Positions 52,894-61,725 are shown, numbered from the stretch's first letter. The stretch is 64,000 nt of DNA from Arthrobacter sp. FW306-2-2C-D06B (GCF_021789175.1 NZ_CP084560.1:744001-808000), one strand, 5' to 3'. Numbers and translations are program-made. Notes: a model not told the origin generated them from the letters alone.

Positions 52894-52921
52894 TATAGTG
52901 AAGATACTTCGATATCATGAA
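52894..52921. promoter_or_regulatory. Island operator motif between PuuE-like and amidohydrolase genes
   Basis: TATAGTGAAGATACTTCGATATCATGAA contains the dyad GAAG-ATA-CTTC and the motif TTCGATATCATGAA (52908-52921) in a 68-bp divergent gap. It shares TATAGTGAAG with the site at 48.3 kb. Confidence 0.55.
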
Positions 52922-52941
52922 CATAATCGATAGGGAGTCGA

Positions 52942-54330
52942 ATGTCTACGCTCATCCACGGTGGCACCGTCGTGCCAGGCACAGGCAATACGGTGGTCGA
53001 ATCAGGAGCAGTGATCCTGCGCCACGGGCGTGTCTCCGATGTTCTCGAGCGTTGGGATCGCGAACATGCCTTCGACGGCGAGGTGATCGATGCGAGCGGA
53101 TGCGTTGTGATGCCCGGTCTCATCAACAGCCACGTCCACGGGGTGACTCCCGGCCCGCTCATGCCCAGCGGAGCCCCCGCGCTGCCCGACGCCGAGTGGC
53201 TGGCGAATCTTGACCGCCACCTTCTTGCGGGAACCACCACGGTGCTGAACCTTTGCGGCTTTTGCACCATGGACCATGTCCGCGAAGCAGACCGCCGCCA
53301 TGCGGTCCACGTCCGGGGAGCCACGACGCATTTGCCCGAAGCCGAGCGGGCCGCCCGTTTGGCCGACGGCAGGGGACTGCCCGCGCAGTCGGGCCACAGC
53401 ACGGTGGAGAAGATGCTCAACGACGGCGCGATCGCGATTGGTGAGCTCGGCGGCGGGCAGACCCTTGGCGGGGGAGGGCAGGACCTGAGCTACATCCCTC
53501 GCGCCATCGAAAGGGCGAGCGGCGTGTGCGTGCACTCGGTGCAGGCCCGGCGAATGAAGGAAGCCGTGCTTGGCCGGTTCATCGACCCCGACGCTTGCGA
53601 CATGGCAGAGCTGCGCGCCGCGGCCGCCGAGGCAGGGTTGGAAGGACGAATCGACCTCGTCGAATTGCGAAACATCATCGCGGATTCCGTGTTGCCCTCC
53701 ATCGAACCGGCACTCAACGGCATCCGGGAGGGGGTCCAGGCCGCGGCTCGATTTGGCGTGCCGGCGATCCTGCACAGTGCGGCCGCAACGGCACGGGTCA
53801 TGCGCGGACTCATGGACGGGACACCCCTGATCACGACAGGCGCGTCCACGGCGCGTGTCATTGCCTCCCACGCCAACCATCCCTCGCACACGCCCGCGGA
53901 GGCCCTCGCGCTGGCAAGGCTCGGCAGGGACCACGGTTGGTCAGCCGAAGTTTCCGTTTTCGACCTCCTGCACCGCAAACAGACCGTGACAACGCGCGAG
54001 CACTGGGATGTCTTGCTGCAGGAACCCGGTCTCGTGGAGGTCCTCGCCACCGACTACGGACACGAGGGACATCACGACGAATTGATCTCGGCTGTACAGG
54101 ATGTCGCCGAGCACGGCTATCGATCCTTGGCAGGAGCAGTGGCCATGGCGACGTCGGCAGTGACCGGGTTGATCCCGGGGATTGCGCCGAACGGTGGGCG
54201 GATTGAAGCAGGACGGGACGCCGATGTGGTCGTGGCCAGCGCCGAAGACTTCCGGAACGTACGCTTCGTCTTCGTCGGCGGCGTCTGTGTGGTGCGGGAC
54301 GGTCGGCTGACTCCGGCGGCGCGCCGGTGA
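52942..54330 (+). CDS. Amidohydrolase-superfamily enzyme
   Basis: A 462-residue amidohydrolase. It shows GEVIDASGCVVMPGLINSHVHG (HxH metal pair near residues 65-67), AGTTTVLNLCGF, GVCVHSVQARRMKEAV, ILHSAAAT, and VLATDYGHEGHHDE (late Asp). The end GIAPNGGRIEAGRDADVVV is the typical small beta-domain return. It could hydrolyse a cyclic amide or deaminate an intermediate. The ATG follows AGGGAG. Its stop overlaps the small protein start. Confidence 0.87.
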   Translation: MSTLIHGGTVVPGTGNTVVESGAVILRHGRVSDVLERWDREHAFDGEVIDASGCVVMPGLINSHVHGVTPGPLMPSGAPALPDAEWLANLDRHLLAGTTTVLNLCGFCTMDHVREADRRHAVHVRGATTHLPEAERAARLADGRGLPAQSGHSTVEKMLNDGAIAIGELGGGQTLGGGGQDLSYIPRAIERASGVCVHSVQARRMKEAVLGRFIDPDACDMAELRAAAAEAGLEGRIDLVELRNIIADSVLPSIEPALNGIREGVQAAARFGVPAILHSAAATARVMRGLMDGTPLITTGASTARVIASHANHPSHTPAEALALARLGRDHGWSAEVSVFDLLHRKQTVTTREHWDVLLQEPGLVEVLATDYGHEGHHDELISAVQDVAEHGYRSLAGAVAMATSAVTGLIPGIAPNGGRIEAGRDADVVVASAEDFRNVRFVFVGGVCVVRDGRLTPAARR

Positions 54331-54515
54331 GCGGGCAGCTGACCCCTGAGCAGTCCGCGCTACTCATCGAGCTGGTTGGCGAGGTCATCCAGCAGGAGGA
54401 CGCTGCCGCCGTCGAACGCTCATTCAGTGACTTTCAGCGCGGCATGGCAGTGTTGAGGACCGATTTCGACCCCCGACGTTTGCAGGCAGCCCCCGGAGGT
54501 GGCGCGAATGACTGA
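54327..54515 (+). CDS. Small GatC/AtzG-like amidase partner
   Basis: A 62-residue protein starting at GTG (overlap GTGA with the amidohydrolase stop). Helix-forming sequence TPEQSALLIELVGEVIQQEDAAAVERSFSDF is followed by a Pro/Gly-rich tail. It overlaps the amidase start by 8 bp. Small GatC-like subunits such as AtzG sit directly upstream of their amidase (AtzE) and wrap around it. Position, size and composition fit that role; sequence similarity is too short to be certain. Confidence 0.6.
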   Translation: MSGQLTPEQSALLIELVGEVIQQEDAAAVERSFSDFQRGMAVLRTDFDPRRLQAAPGGGAND

Positions 54516-55890
54516 AGCATGGGAACTGGGAATTGCCGAGGCGTCGGCGCTCCTGCGCCGCGGCGAACTCTCCGCAGTCGAACTGGTGGAATCGGTCATC
54601 GGGCGGCTTGAAGCCACGGAAGATTCAGTGCATGCGTGGGCATACGTCGACAAGCGAGGCGCTCGAAACGGGGCGCGCGCCGCGGACAACAGCGCAGCGC
54701 GGGGGGAGTTCCTCGGACGGCTCCACGGGATTCCGCTTGGTGTGAAGGACGTCATCGACGTGCGGGGGATGCCTGCTGAAGGCGGGTCCCTTGCGCTCAG
54801 GGGTCGGGTTGCTTCCGACGACGCCGGCGTGGTTCGGCACTTGCGGCGGAACGGGGCAGTGATCCTGGGCAAGACGGTGACCCATGAGTTCGCCTTCGGA
54901 CAGGGCACCCCGCCGTCGAAAAATCCCTGGGGAGCCGAGCGCTACGCGGGCGGATCCAGCATCGGCTCGGGGGTGGCCGTGGCCGTCGGGAGCGCGCCTG
55001 GCGCCCTGGGCACCGATACCGGGGGATCGGTGCGGAATCCGGCATCGGTGAACGGACTGGTTGGCCTCAAAGCCACGGCCGGGCTGGTGGACGGATCAGG
55101 CGTGCTCAATGTCAGCCATACCCTCGACCACATCGGTCCGATCACTCGAAGCGTGGCGGATTGCGCGGCGCTCCTCCAAGGCATGGTGGGCCCTGAGGCG
55201 GCGGCGCGGCTGCAGGAGATGGTGCTCCCCGACGCGATGCCCGCACTGACCCGCGTGGCGGTGGATCGTGACGCCTGGGCCGAGTGGGAGGTCACGCCGG
55301 AAGTGGCCGCGGTCCTTGAACAGGCCGTGATTGCGTTGCAAGATCTCGGGGTGGAGGTTGTCGAGCTGTCCCTCCCTGAACTGAAGATGGCCCTGCCGGC
55401 GAGCTTGGCGATTTCGCTGTCCGAATCGGTGGAGCATCATCGCGAGCTGTTGGCCAGAAGAGCTGACAAGTATCTGCCCGGCACCCGCGTGATGATCGAA
55501 ACCGGCGCCTTGGTGCCGCCCGAGGATGTCAAGCTGGCACGTCAAGTGCGCTCGCATCTTCGCGCCTCCCTGCGGACTGCCATGGACCTCGCCGGGGTCC
55601 AGGCATTGGTGTCCCCGACGCTGCCGTCCATCGCGCCGGTCGAAGCGGACATGTCCCATTCGCTGACCGGCTCAACAGGGAAGGACTCCCTCTCCAGCGC
55701 GCTCATGATGCTCTCGCCCGCCAACCTCACCGGCATGCCCGGACTGAGCATCCCTTGCGGATTTGCCGGAGGACAACCGGTAGGGATGCATTTCCTGGGG
55801 CGGGAATTCGCGGAGGCAGATCTCTTAGGCATGGCGCACGTCTATGAGCAACACACCTCGTGGCACGCCAAGGTGCCGGTGCGCGGCTGA
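54508..55890 (+). CDS. Amidase signature family enzyme
   Basis: A 460-residue amidase with the Ser-cisSer-Lys triad: Lys near 80 in LGVKDVID, the GGSSIGSG loop near 150, and nucleophile Ser near 174 in GTDTGGSVRNPAS. It resembles AtzE/GatA-type amidases acting on carboxybiuret, ureidomalonate-like or carbamoyl compounds. The ATG at 54508 lies 8 bases after GGAGG; a GTG at 54499 is less well placed. It closes the catabolic operon before the two-component system. Confidence 0.9.
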   Translation: MTEAWELGIAEASALLRRGELSAVELVESVIGRLEATEDSVHAWAYVDKRGARNGARAADNSAARGEFLGRLHGIPLGVKDVIDVRGMPAEGGSLALRGRVASDDAGVVRHLRRNGAVILGKTVTHEFAFGQGTPPSKNPWGAERYAGGSSIGSGVAVAVGSAPGALGTDTGGSVRNPASVNGLVGLKATAGLVDGSGVLNVSHTLDHIGPITRSVADCAALLQGMVGPEAAARLQEMVLPDAMPALTRVAVDRDAWAEWEVTPEVAAVLEQAVIALQDLGVEVVELSLPELKMALPASLAISLSESVEHHRELLARRADKYLPGTRVMIETGALVPPEDVKLARQVRSHLRASLRTAMDLAGVQALVSPTLPSIAPVEADMSHSLTGSTGKDSLSSALMMLSPANLTGMPGLSIPCGFAGGQPVGMHFLGREFAEADLLGMAHVYEQHTSWHAKVPVRG

Positions 55891-55949
55891 GTCGTAGTAG
55901 CCGTGAACTTTGTCACATAAGCTACTAAGAGAGTAGGAAGAGGTTGGCG

Positions 55950-57599
55950 GTGCATCCAGAGTTGCGTGGCTTGCGATTTTTCGGCGCGCGCTGGAAGACG
56001 CGGCCGCTTGCCTCCCAGATCCTGGTGTGGCTGCTCTGCATCCTGTTTGTGACAGTGACTTTGGGCGCGCTTCTCTACACCCAGATCAGCAACCAGACCC
56101 TCGAGGACCAGTACCGGCTCAGGGCGCTGGGGATCGCGACGACGGTGGCGCAAATGCCGGAAATCGTCACGTCGCTCGGGAACGGCGATCCAGCGCACTC
56201 GATTCAGGCGATCGCGAGCAAGGTCCAGTCCCAAGCGCAGCCGGACTACGTCGTCGTCTCCGACCGGAAAGGTGTCCGGTACTCCCACCCGAATCCAAAC
56301 CTCATCGGGCAGACCTTGGAAGAACCTGTCGCCGTCCTTGACGGGCAGACCCACGTCGGCATCGACAAGGGCAGCCTCGGCGACTCAGTCAACGCCAAGG
56401 CGCCGGTGCGCGCGGCGGACGGGACCGTCGTCGGGCAAGTTTCGGTGGGAATCCTGGAGACCACGGAAAGCAGCGAACTCGCCAAACAGGTGTTGCTGAT
56501 TGCCGGCTATTCGGCGGTGGTGCTCGTGATCAGCGCGATGGGTTCTGCCTTGCTGGCGCGCAGGATCAAGCGGGTCACCTTCGATCTCGAACCGGTGGAG
56601 ATTGCGTCCCTCCTGCAGGAGCGCGAAGCCCTGCTGCACGGCATCCGAGAAGCAATGATCGGCTTCGACGACGACGGCAGGGTCACCGTCATCAACTCCG
56701 AGGCGCGCACCCTGCTGCACCTGGAAGAAAACGTGCTGGGAGAGAAGATCGAGGATCTTCTGCCGTCCGGACGGCTCCGTTCCCTCCTGACGGGTGAGAT
56801 CAGCGGAACCGACCAGATCGTGATCACCGAGGATGCCTTGTTGGTGGTCAACCGGATGTCCGTTGCCTTGGCGGGAAGGAGCATAGGTTCGGTGGTCACA
56901 TTGCGCGACCGTACCGAGGTAGAGGGCCTCGTCCGCGACTTGCGCTCCGTCGAAGGGCTGATGGAAGCCCTGCGCGCCCAGGAGCATGAGTACGCCAACC
57001 GTCTCCACGTGGTGGACGGACTCCTGGAACTCGGGGATGTGGACCAGGCACGGAATTTCGTATCGCGGATTTCGGACACCTCGCGCTCGCTTGGCGAAGG
57101 ACTGCGCTCGCGGATCGAACCGCCGGAGCTTGCTGCCCTCCTGCTCGCGAAAATCACCGTGGCTGCTGAGCAGGACGTCGAAATCTCGGTGACCGACGAC
57201 TCCCAGCTGCGCCAACCGTTCCTCGAAACGCAAGCGCTGCTGACGATCGTCGGGAACCTCCTGGACAACGCCGTCGAAATACTCGCCGAGCAGCCCACGC
57301 CCCGCGAGGTGACCATCCAACTGGACGATTCCTCGGGCATTTTCATTTGCGTGACCGACAATGGGCCCGGCGTCCCTGCTGAATTGGTGGGCACGATCAC
57401 CGCCGACGGGTTCACCACCAAGGAACCGCGGCCAGGAATGCGTCGCGGGATAGGCCTTGCGCTGGTGAGCAGGATCGTTCACCGGGCAGGCGGCACGATG
57501 GATGTTTTCCCGGGCCCCGGGGGACGCTTTGAAATCTGGTTGCCGGAACCGCACACGGAATCCGGCACCCCGGTCATGACAGGAAAATCAATCGAATGA
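55950..57599 (+). CDS. Sensor histidine kinase, CitA/DcuS family
   Basis: A 549-residue membrane kinase. Two transmembrane segments (ILVWLLCILFVTVTLGALLY near residue 25 and LLIAGYSAVVLVISAMGSALLA near residue 180) flank an extracellular PAS-like domain with SDRKGVRYSHPNP. A cytoplasmic PAS, the phospho-His in QEHEYANRLHVVDGLLELGDV (about His346) and an HATPase domain with LLDNAVE and GIGLALV follow. The GTG at 55950 is six bases after GGAAGAGG; a TTG at 55944 is possible. It senses an external carboxylate, presumably the island substrate or product. Confidence 0.9.
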   Translation: MHPELRGLRFFGARWKTRPLASQILVWLLCILFVTVTLGALLYTQISNQTLEDQYRLRALGIATTVAQMPEIVTSLGNGDPAHSIQAIASKVQSQAQPDYVVVSDRKGVRYSHPNPNLIGQTLEEPVAVLDGQTHVGIDKGSLGDSVNAKAPVRAADGTVVGQVSVGILETTESSELAKQVLLIAGYSAVVLVISAMGSALLARRIKRVTFDLEPVEIASLLQEREALLHGIREAMIGFDDDGRVTVINSEARTLLHLEENVLGEKIEDLLPSGRLRSLLTGEISGTDQIVITEDALLVVNRMSVALAGRSIGSVVTLRDRTEVEGLVRDLRSVEGLMEALRAQEHEYANRLHVVDGLLELGDVDQARNFVSRISDTSRSLGEGLRSRIEPPELAALLLAKITVAAEQDVEISVTDDSQLRQPFLETQALLTIVGNLLDNAVEILAEQPTPREVTIQLDDSSGIFICVTDNGPGVPAELVGTITADGFTTKEPRPGMRRGIGLALVSRIVHRAGGTMDVFPGPGGRFEIWLPEPHTESGTPVMTGKSIE

Positions 57600-58267
57600 T
57601 CCGGACCTTGGTGGTCGACGACGACTTCCGCGTAGCGCGCATCCACGCCAGCCGCGTGGCCAAAATCGAGGGATACGAATGCGTCGGAGAGGCCCACACC
57701 GCGGCGGAGGCCAGGGAAGCCGTGCAGCGGCTCAAACCAGACCTCCTTCTCCTCGATGTCTACCTTCCCGATGAAGACGGAATCAGCCTGTTGAGGTCCC
57801 TTCAGGGAGCTGGCGAAAAGCTCGACGCCGTCATGATCACCGCCGCCCGGGACCTCGAGACCGTACGGGCTGCCATGCGCGGGGGAGCGGTGTACTACCT
57901 CGTCAAACCGTTTGGCTTCGAGCAGCTGCAAACCCAGCTCGAGGCCTATCGGCGCTGGCGGCAGGAGGCGGAGTCCCGGACGGTGGCCGACCAGGCGACC
58001 GTGGACCAGCTCTTCAGCCTGCGCCGGACGGCTCCGCCCGCCAAAGGACCCCGGCGCCTGCCACCCACCATGCAAAAAGTCCTCGATATGGTGGTTCACT
58101 CCACGGAACCCTTGGGCGCATCGGAGATTGCGGGCAGCGTCGGCATCAGCCGCCCCACCGCCCAGCGCTATCTCAGCGAACTCGAACGCAAGGGACTCGT
58201 TGACCTGCATTTGGCCTACGGTTCGACGGGGCGCCCCGTGAACACGTACTTGCCGCGCAAGGCTTGA
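57596..58267 (+). CDS. Response regulator, CitB/DcuR family
   Basis: A 223-residue regulator. The receiver domain has VVDDDFRV, phospho-Asp54 in LLLDVYLPDEDG, and Lys in YYLVKPFGFEQL. The C-terminal helix-turn-helix has GASEIAGSVGISRPTAQRYLSELERKGLV. The ATG overlaps the kinase stop. It likely activates uptake or catabolic genes of the island, perhaps the ABC importer. Confidence 0.92.
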   Translation: MIRTLVVDDDFRVARIHASRVAKIEGYECVGEAHTAAEAREAVQRLKPDLLLLDVYLPDEDGISLLRSLQGAGEKLDAVMITAARDLETVRAAMRGGAVYYLVKPFGFEQLQTQLEAYRRWRQEAESRTVADQATVDQLFSLRRTAPPAKGPRRLPPTMQKVLDMVVHSTEPLGASEIAGSVGISRPTAQRYLSELERKGLVDLHLAYGSTGRPVNTYLPRKA

Positions 58268-58357
58268 GGACCGGCTGCGGGATATGCTGCAGACGCGGAG
58301 CTCGCTCCGCTGGGCCGGCGTCGAGCGCCGTTGTGGGGATTTTGGGGGGAAAGAAAA

Positions 58358-59539
58358 GTGAAATTTTGGAGCCTGGCCGTCGTGGCCGCGGTGGCGTTCG
58401 CCTATCTGGGCGCTGGGGCTGCGGCGGCGGCCCCTTCGGAAGTTCTCGACGTGAGCGGGGTGCCCGTTGGCGTGGTGGTCGGTCCCGACGGTACTGCGTA
58501 TGTGGGCAATTACGGCGGGGCCGGCGGCATCAGTGTGATACCTCCCGGGGCGGTCCGGCCGTCCCGGTCCATCAGCACGGGCGGGTTCACGTCAGGCCTG
58601 GCAATAGCCCCGGACGGCACCCTTTTTGTGGCTGAGCGGGACAGTGCCAGCAACCAGTACGACGTGGGCGTCATTCCTGCTGGCGCGACCAGTGTCGCGC
58701 GACGAATTCCGGTTTCCCCCGGGAACCATCTGATCGCCGCAGGCCCCGACGGGACGATCTACGTTCCGAACTCTTCGGAGCACACCGTGTCGGTCATTGC
58801 GCCGAACGGATCGACCGTGGACCGGACAGTACCTGTCGGAGCAGGACCGGTGGAGGTCGCGGTCACGAAGGACGGCACCGCGTTCGTAGCGAACCAGATC
58901 GCGGGGACGGTCTCGGTCATTCCCTCCGGAGCGAGCGCGGCGTCCAGGACCATTCAGCTCAGCGCAACACCACGGAACACAGAGAACCCCCACGGGATCG
59001 CCGCAGGCCCCGACGGAACAATTTATGTCACCAACATCAGTTCCAATCAGCTCACTGTCATCAAACCCGGCGCTGACACGGTCGGGTACCGTATCTTCGT
59101 CCCGGGAGGACCCCAAGAGGCAGCCGTCGGGCAGGACGGTACCGTCTATGTGACCACGGTCCAAGACCGCGTGTTGTCAGTCATCCCGCCGGGCGCAACA
59201 GCTGTGGGATCCTCCATCCCAACTGATAAAAGCTCCGGGCATCTGGCGGTGGCTCCAGACGGGACGCTCATCGTGACAAGCCCGGGCAGCGGTACCGGCG
59301 ACGGCTCAGTATCCCGTTACGCCGCGGTTGCCCCGGGCGCAACAACCCCGACAGCCTCGAAGCCAGCCGTCGCCGGAACCCAATCCGCCGACGGGGTTAT
59401 CAGCCCCTGGAGCATCATCACTGCAATCGGTGGCGGCGCCGCGATCGTGGCAATCGCCGTCGCCGTCTTCGTCGTGGCCGCGGGGCGCCGCAAGAGCTCC
59501 GCACGTGGCGACAGCGGCAAGCCTCAATCTGCAACCTAG
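58358..59539 (+). CDS. Membrane-anchored beta-propeller protein (YVTN/NHL-like)
   Basis: A 393-residue protein from the GTG at 58358 behind GGGGGGAAAG. A signal peptide (SLAVVAAVAFAYLGAGAAAAA) precedes about seven repeats of the PDGTxYVxN...TVSVIPxGA type, predicted to form a propeller outside the membrane. A C-terminal transmembrane helix (ITAIGGGAAIVAIAVAVFVVA) and an RRK tail anchor it. Function is unknown; such propellers often bind ligands or serve as scaffolds. It is separated from the two-component system by 90 bp. Confidence 0.85.
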   Translation: MKFWSLAVVAAVAFAYLGAGAAAAAPSEVLDVSGVPVGVVVGPDGTAYVGNYGGAGGISVIPPGAVRPSRSISTGGFTSGLAIAPDGTLFVAERDSASNQYDVGVIPAGATSVARRIPVSPGNHLIAAGPDGTIYVPNSSEHTVSVIAPNGSTVDRTVPVGAGPVEVAVTKDGTAFVANQIAGTVSVIPSGASAASRTIQLSATPRNTENPHGIAAGPDGTIYVTNISSNQLTVIKPGADTVGYRIFVPGGPQEAAVGQDGTVYVTTVQDRVLSVIPPGATAVGSSIPTDKSSGHLAVAPDGTLIVTSPGSGTGDGSVSRYAAVAPGATTPTASKPAVAGTQSADGVISPWSIITAIGGGAAIVAIAVAVFVVAAGRRKSSARGDSGKPQSAT

Positions 59540-59580
59540 GGGTTGCTCTTTCTTGGGGTTAATGCAACCCTGTAGTTGCA
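59531..59580. promoter_or_regulatory. Tandem inverted repeats, candidate ArsR operators
   Basis: GCAACC-TAGG-GGTTGC (59531-59546) and TGCAAC-N6-GTTGCA (59563-59580) lie 32 bp apart upstream of the SRPBCC/ArsR pair. The first overlaps the preceding stop codon. The spacing is close to three helical turns. Autoregulation by the ArsR protein is inferred. Confidence 0.6.
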
Positions 59581-59605
59581 GTAGCTGACTGAAAGGAACA
59601 GAATC

Positions 59606-60088
59606 ATGACTATGACTGCAAACCAGGCCTCTGTTGTCGACGCCGGCGAATTCACCGTGAGGCGCACCATCACCATCGCGGCACCCATCGAGAAGGTGTG
59701 GGCCGCGATCACCGAAGCCGAGCACATTGCGCGCTGGTTCGGACAAACCGCCGTCCTTGACGAGGTGGCCGTTGGAGGCCGCGGTGTCTTTTCTTTCGAA
59801 GGATACGGCGCCTTCCCGGTGCGGATCGAGGAGCTCGACCCGCCGCGAATGATTGCCTACCGCTGGAGCAACGACGACGCGCGCGGCACCCAGCCGGCCG
59901 AGGTCGACCCTGACCACTCGACCGTGTTCCGCTTCACGCTTGAAGTGCTCGACGGCGGAACGCAGCTCACCGTCGTCGAGACCGGATTCGACGCGACGAG
60001 CGATCCTGCGTTCAACATGGAGAGCCACCGCCAGGGCTGGGACTCGGAACTCGACGAGCTGGCCGCGTATGTCGAGGGTGGGTCGTGA
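59606..60088 (+). CDS. SRPBCC/AHSA1-domain protein
   Basis: A 160-residue START-like protein: ITIAAPIEKVWAAITEAEHIARWFGQ at the start and ESHRQGWDSELDELAAYVEGG at the end. The pairing of an AHSA1 protein with an ArsR regulator is common in bacteria, but the ligand is unknown. Its stop is overlapped by the GTG of the ArsR gene. Good ribosome site GAAAGGAAC. Confidence 0.88.
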   Translation: MTMTANQASVVDAGEFTVRRTITIAAPIEKVWAAITEAEHIARWFGQTAVLDEVAVGGRGVFSFEGYGAFPVRIEELDPPRMIAYRWSNDDARGTQPAEVDPDHSTVFRFTLEVLDGGTQLTVVETGFDATSDPAFNMESHRQGWDSELDELAAYVEGGS

Positions 60089-60402
60089 CCGCGAGCACCC
60101 TGGTTCCTGTGTTCGCCGCGCTCGGCGACGAGACGAGGTGGAGCATCCTGGCCGCCCTCGGCGAGGGCGACGCATCGGCGTCGGCCCTCGCTGGGCGGCT
60201 CCCGGTCACCCGACAAGCGATCGCCAAGCACCTCGCTGTGCTGCAGGAGGCCGGACTCGTTGAATCGGTGCGCGTGGGCCGCGAACTGCGCTACAGGGTG
60301 CTCGGCTCGCAGCTGAGCGAAACGGCACGCAGCCTCGATCGCATCGGCGCAGAGTGGGACCGCCGCCTGGCCGCGATCAAGCGCATCGCAGAGGGGTTGT
60401 AA
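60085..60402 (+). CDS. ArsR-family transcriptional regulator
   Basis: A 105-residue winged-helix regulator: ALGDETRWSILAALGEGDASASALAGRLPVTRQAIAKHLAVLQEAGLVE, the typical ArsR helix pair, followed by RVGRELRYRVL. No metal-binding Cys cluster is present, so it probably does not sense arsenic. It is co-transcribed with the SRPBCC gene and likely represses the pair through the inverted repeats upstream. Confidence 0.9.
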   Translation: MTASTLVPVFAALGDETRWSILAALGEGDASASALAGRLPVTRQAIAKHLAVLQEAGLVESVRVGRELRYRVLGSQLSETARSLDRIGAEWDRRLAAIKRIAEGL

Positions 60403-60422
60403 TTCTTTGAAAACGGACGCGT

Positions 60423-60737
60423 CTAAGTGGAGCGTCGGTTCCGTGCTTGGTGCGCCAGCTGGATGAATCCGTAGATGAAGGCGGCCTCGATGAGCACCAT
60501 CAATCCGAGCCACAGCAACTCGCCCGTGCCAATAAAGTCAATGATCCCGACAAGGACGAGTACGGTTCCGAGGACCAGTGTGTAGACGGCGAAACCGAAG
60601 GCCACTCTTGCGCTCCGCACACCCGTCTTGAAGCCAAATCCCAAGGGTTCTCCTCCGGGATAGCCATGGACGCGATCGTGTCCCGCGGGCTTGAGCCTGT
60701 CGAACTCATCCCAAGGATCCTGATCCTGATCGGCCAT
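60423..60737 (-). CDS. Small membrane protein, function unknown
   Basis: A 104-residue protein from the ATG at 60737, preceded by GGAAC. The N-terminus is acidic (MADQDQDPWDEFDRLKPAG), and two hydrophobic segments follow (FGFAVYTLVLGTVLVLVGII and LLWLGLMVLIEAAFIYGFI). The C-terminus is basic. The frame is open upstream to 61175 but there overlaps the divergent gene. No family recognised. Confidence 0.65.
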   Translation of the reverse strand: MADQDQDPWDEFDRLKPAGHDRVHGYPGGEPLGFGFKTGVRSARVAFGFAVYTLVLGTVLVLVGIIDFIGTGELLWLGLMVLIEAAFIYGFIQLAHQARNRRST

Positions 60738-60846
60738 AGTTCCATTATCCCGCGAATGTGGCGGGGTTGCTTGGGGGGCTTCGCCACCGTGTCGGGGCGG
60801 AACGCCGCGTGTCACATTCGGGAAACGCTCGGGAAAGCCGTGAACA

Positions 60847-61674
60847 ATGGTGGCCATGATGCCCGAAGAACTCACCGCTAGCCCGCGGACCAAGGACACC
60901 GTAGCTGTCGGCGAGCAACGGCAAAACACCGTCTCCCGAGCCTCCGCCTCGAAAGTACCCGAGGTGACCGTCCTGTTCTGGGTCGTGAAGATCCTCACTA
61001 CCGGGATGGGCGAAACGACGTCGGATTTCCTTGTCCACCGTTTCGAACCCGAGATCGCTTTGGGCCTCGGGTTCGCGGCATTGGTGATTTCGTTGGTCCT
61101 GCAGTTCCGGGCCCGCCGGTACATCCCCTGGGTGTACTGGACCGCCGTCGCGATGGTCAGCGTGTTCGGGACCATGGCTGCGGACGCCGTCCACGTCGGG
61201 CTTGGCGTCCCCTACCTTGTGTCGACCCTGTTCTTCACCGTGGCGCTTGCCGTCGTTTTCCTGCTTTGGCACCGGAGCGAAAAGACCCTCTCCATCCACA
61301 GCATCACCACCCGGCGTCGGGAGTCCTTCTACTGGGCTGCGGTGCTGACAACCTTCGCACTTGGCACGGCTACCGGAGACCTGACTGCCTACTCGCTCGG
61401 CCTGGGCTACCTCGCCTCAGGAATCATGTTCGCGGTCGTCATCGCCGTCCCGGCACTGGCCCACTGGCGTCGCCTGCTGGCTGCGATCCCCGCCTTCTGG
61501 TTCGCGTACATCCTGACCAGACCGTTGGGGGCATCTTTCTCTGACTGGACGGCTGTTTCCCCCGACCGAGGGGGACTCGACTGGGGTACCGGCCCCGTCA
61601 GCCTGGTCCTCGCCGCGGCAATAGCCGTCCTGGTCACCTTCATGACGATCAATCGGAAGCGAGTACTCAAGTAG
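60847..61674 (+). CDS. COG4705-like polytopic membrane protein
   Basis: A 275-residue protein with about seven hydrophobic segments and repeated halves (FWVVKILTTGMGETTSDFL near residue 45 and YWAAVLTTFALGTATGDLTAY near residue 160). The internal duplication and the TTGxGETTSDF/TTxxxGTATGD pair suit the uncharacterised COG4705 membrane family. Start at ATG 60847; other ATG/GTG codons lie just after. Role unknown. Confidence 0.78.
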   Translation: MVAMMPEELTASPRTKDTVAVGEQRQNTVSRASASKVPEVTVLFWVVKILTTGMGETTSDFLVHRFEPEIALGLGFAALVISLVLQFRARRYIPWVYWTAVAMVSVFGTMAADAVHVGLGVPYLVSTLFFTVALAVVFLLWHRSEKTLSIHSITTRRRESFYWAAVLTTFALGTATGDLTAYSLGLGYLASGIMFAVVIAVPALAHWRRLLAAIPAFWFAYILTRPLGASFSDWTAVSPDRGGLDWGTGPVSLVLAAAIAVLVTFMTINRKRVLK

Positions 61675-61711
61675 GGCGATTCCACTGCCACGCGTTTCGT
61701 ACTGTTGTTCG

Positions 61712-61725
61712 TATGTCCTGACATA
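61712..61725. promoter_or_regulatory. Palindrome upstream of ABC importer operon
   Basis: TATGTC-CT-GACATA is a perfect 6-bp inverted repeat. AGGACAT recurs in inverted orientation about 50 bp downstream. Candidate operator for the importer operon at 61848. Confidence 0.4.
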
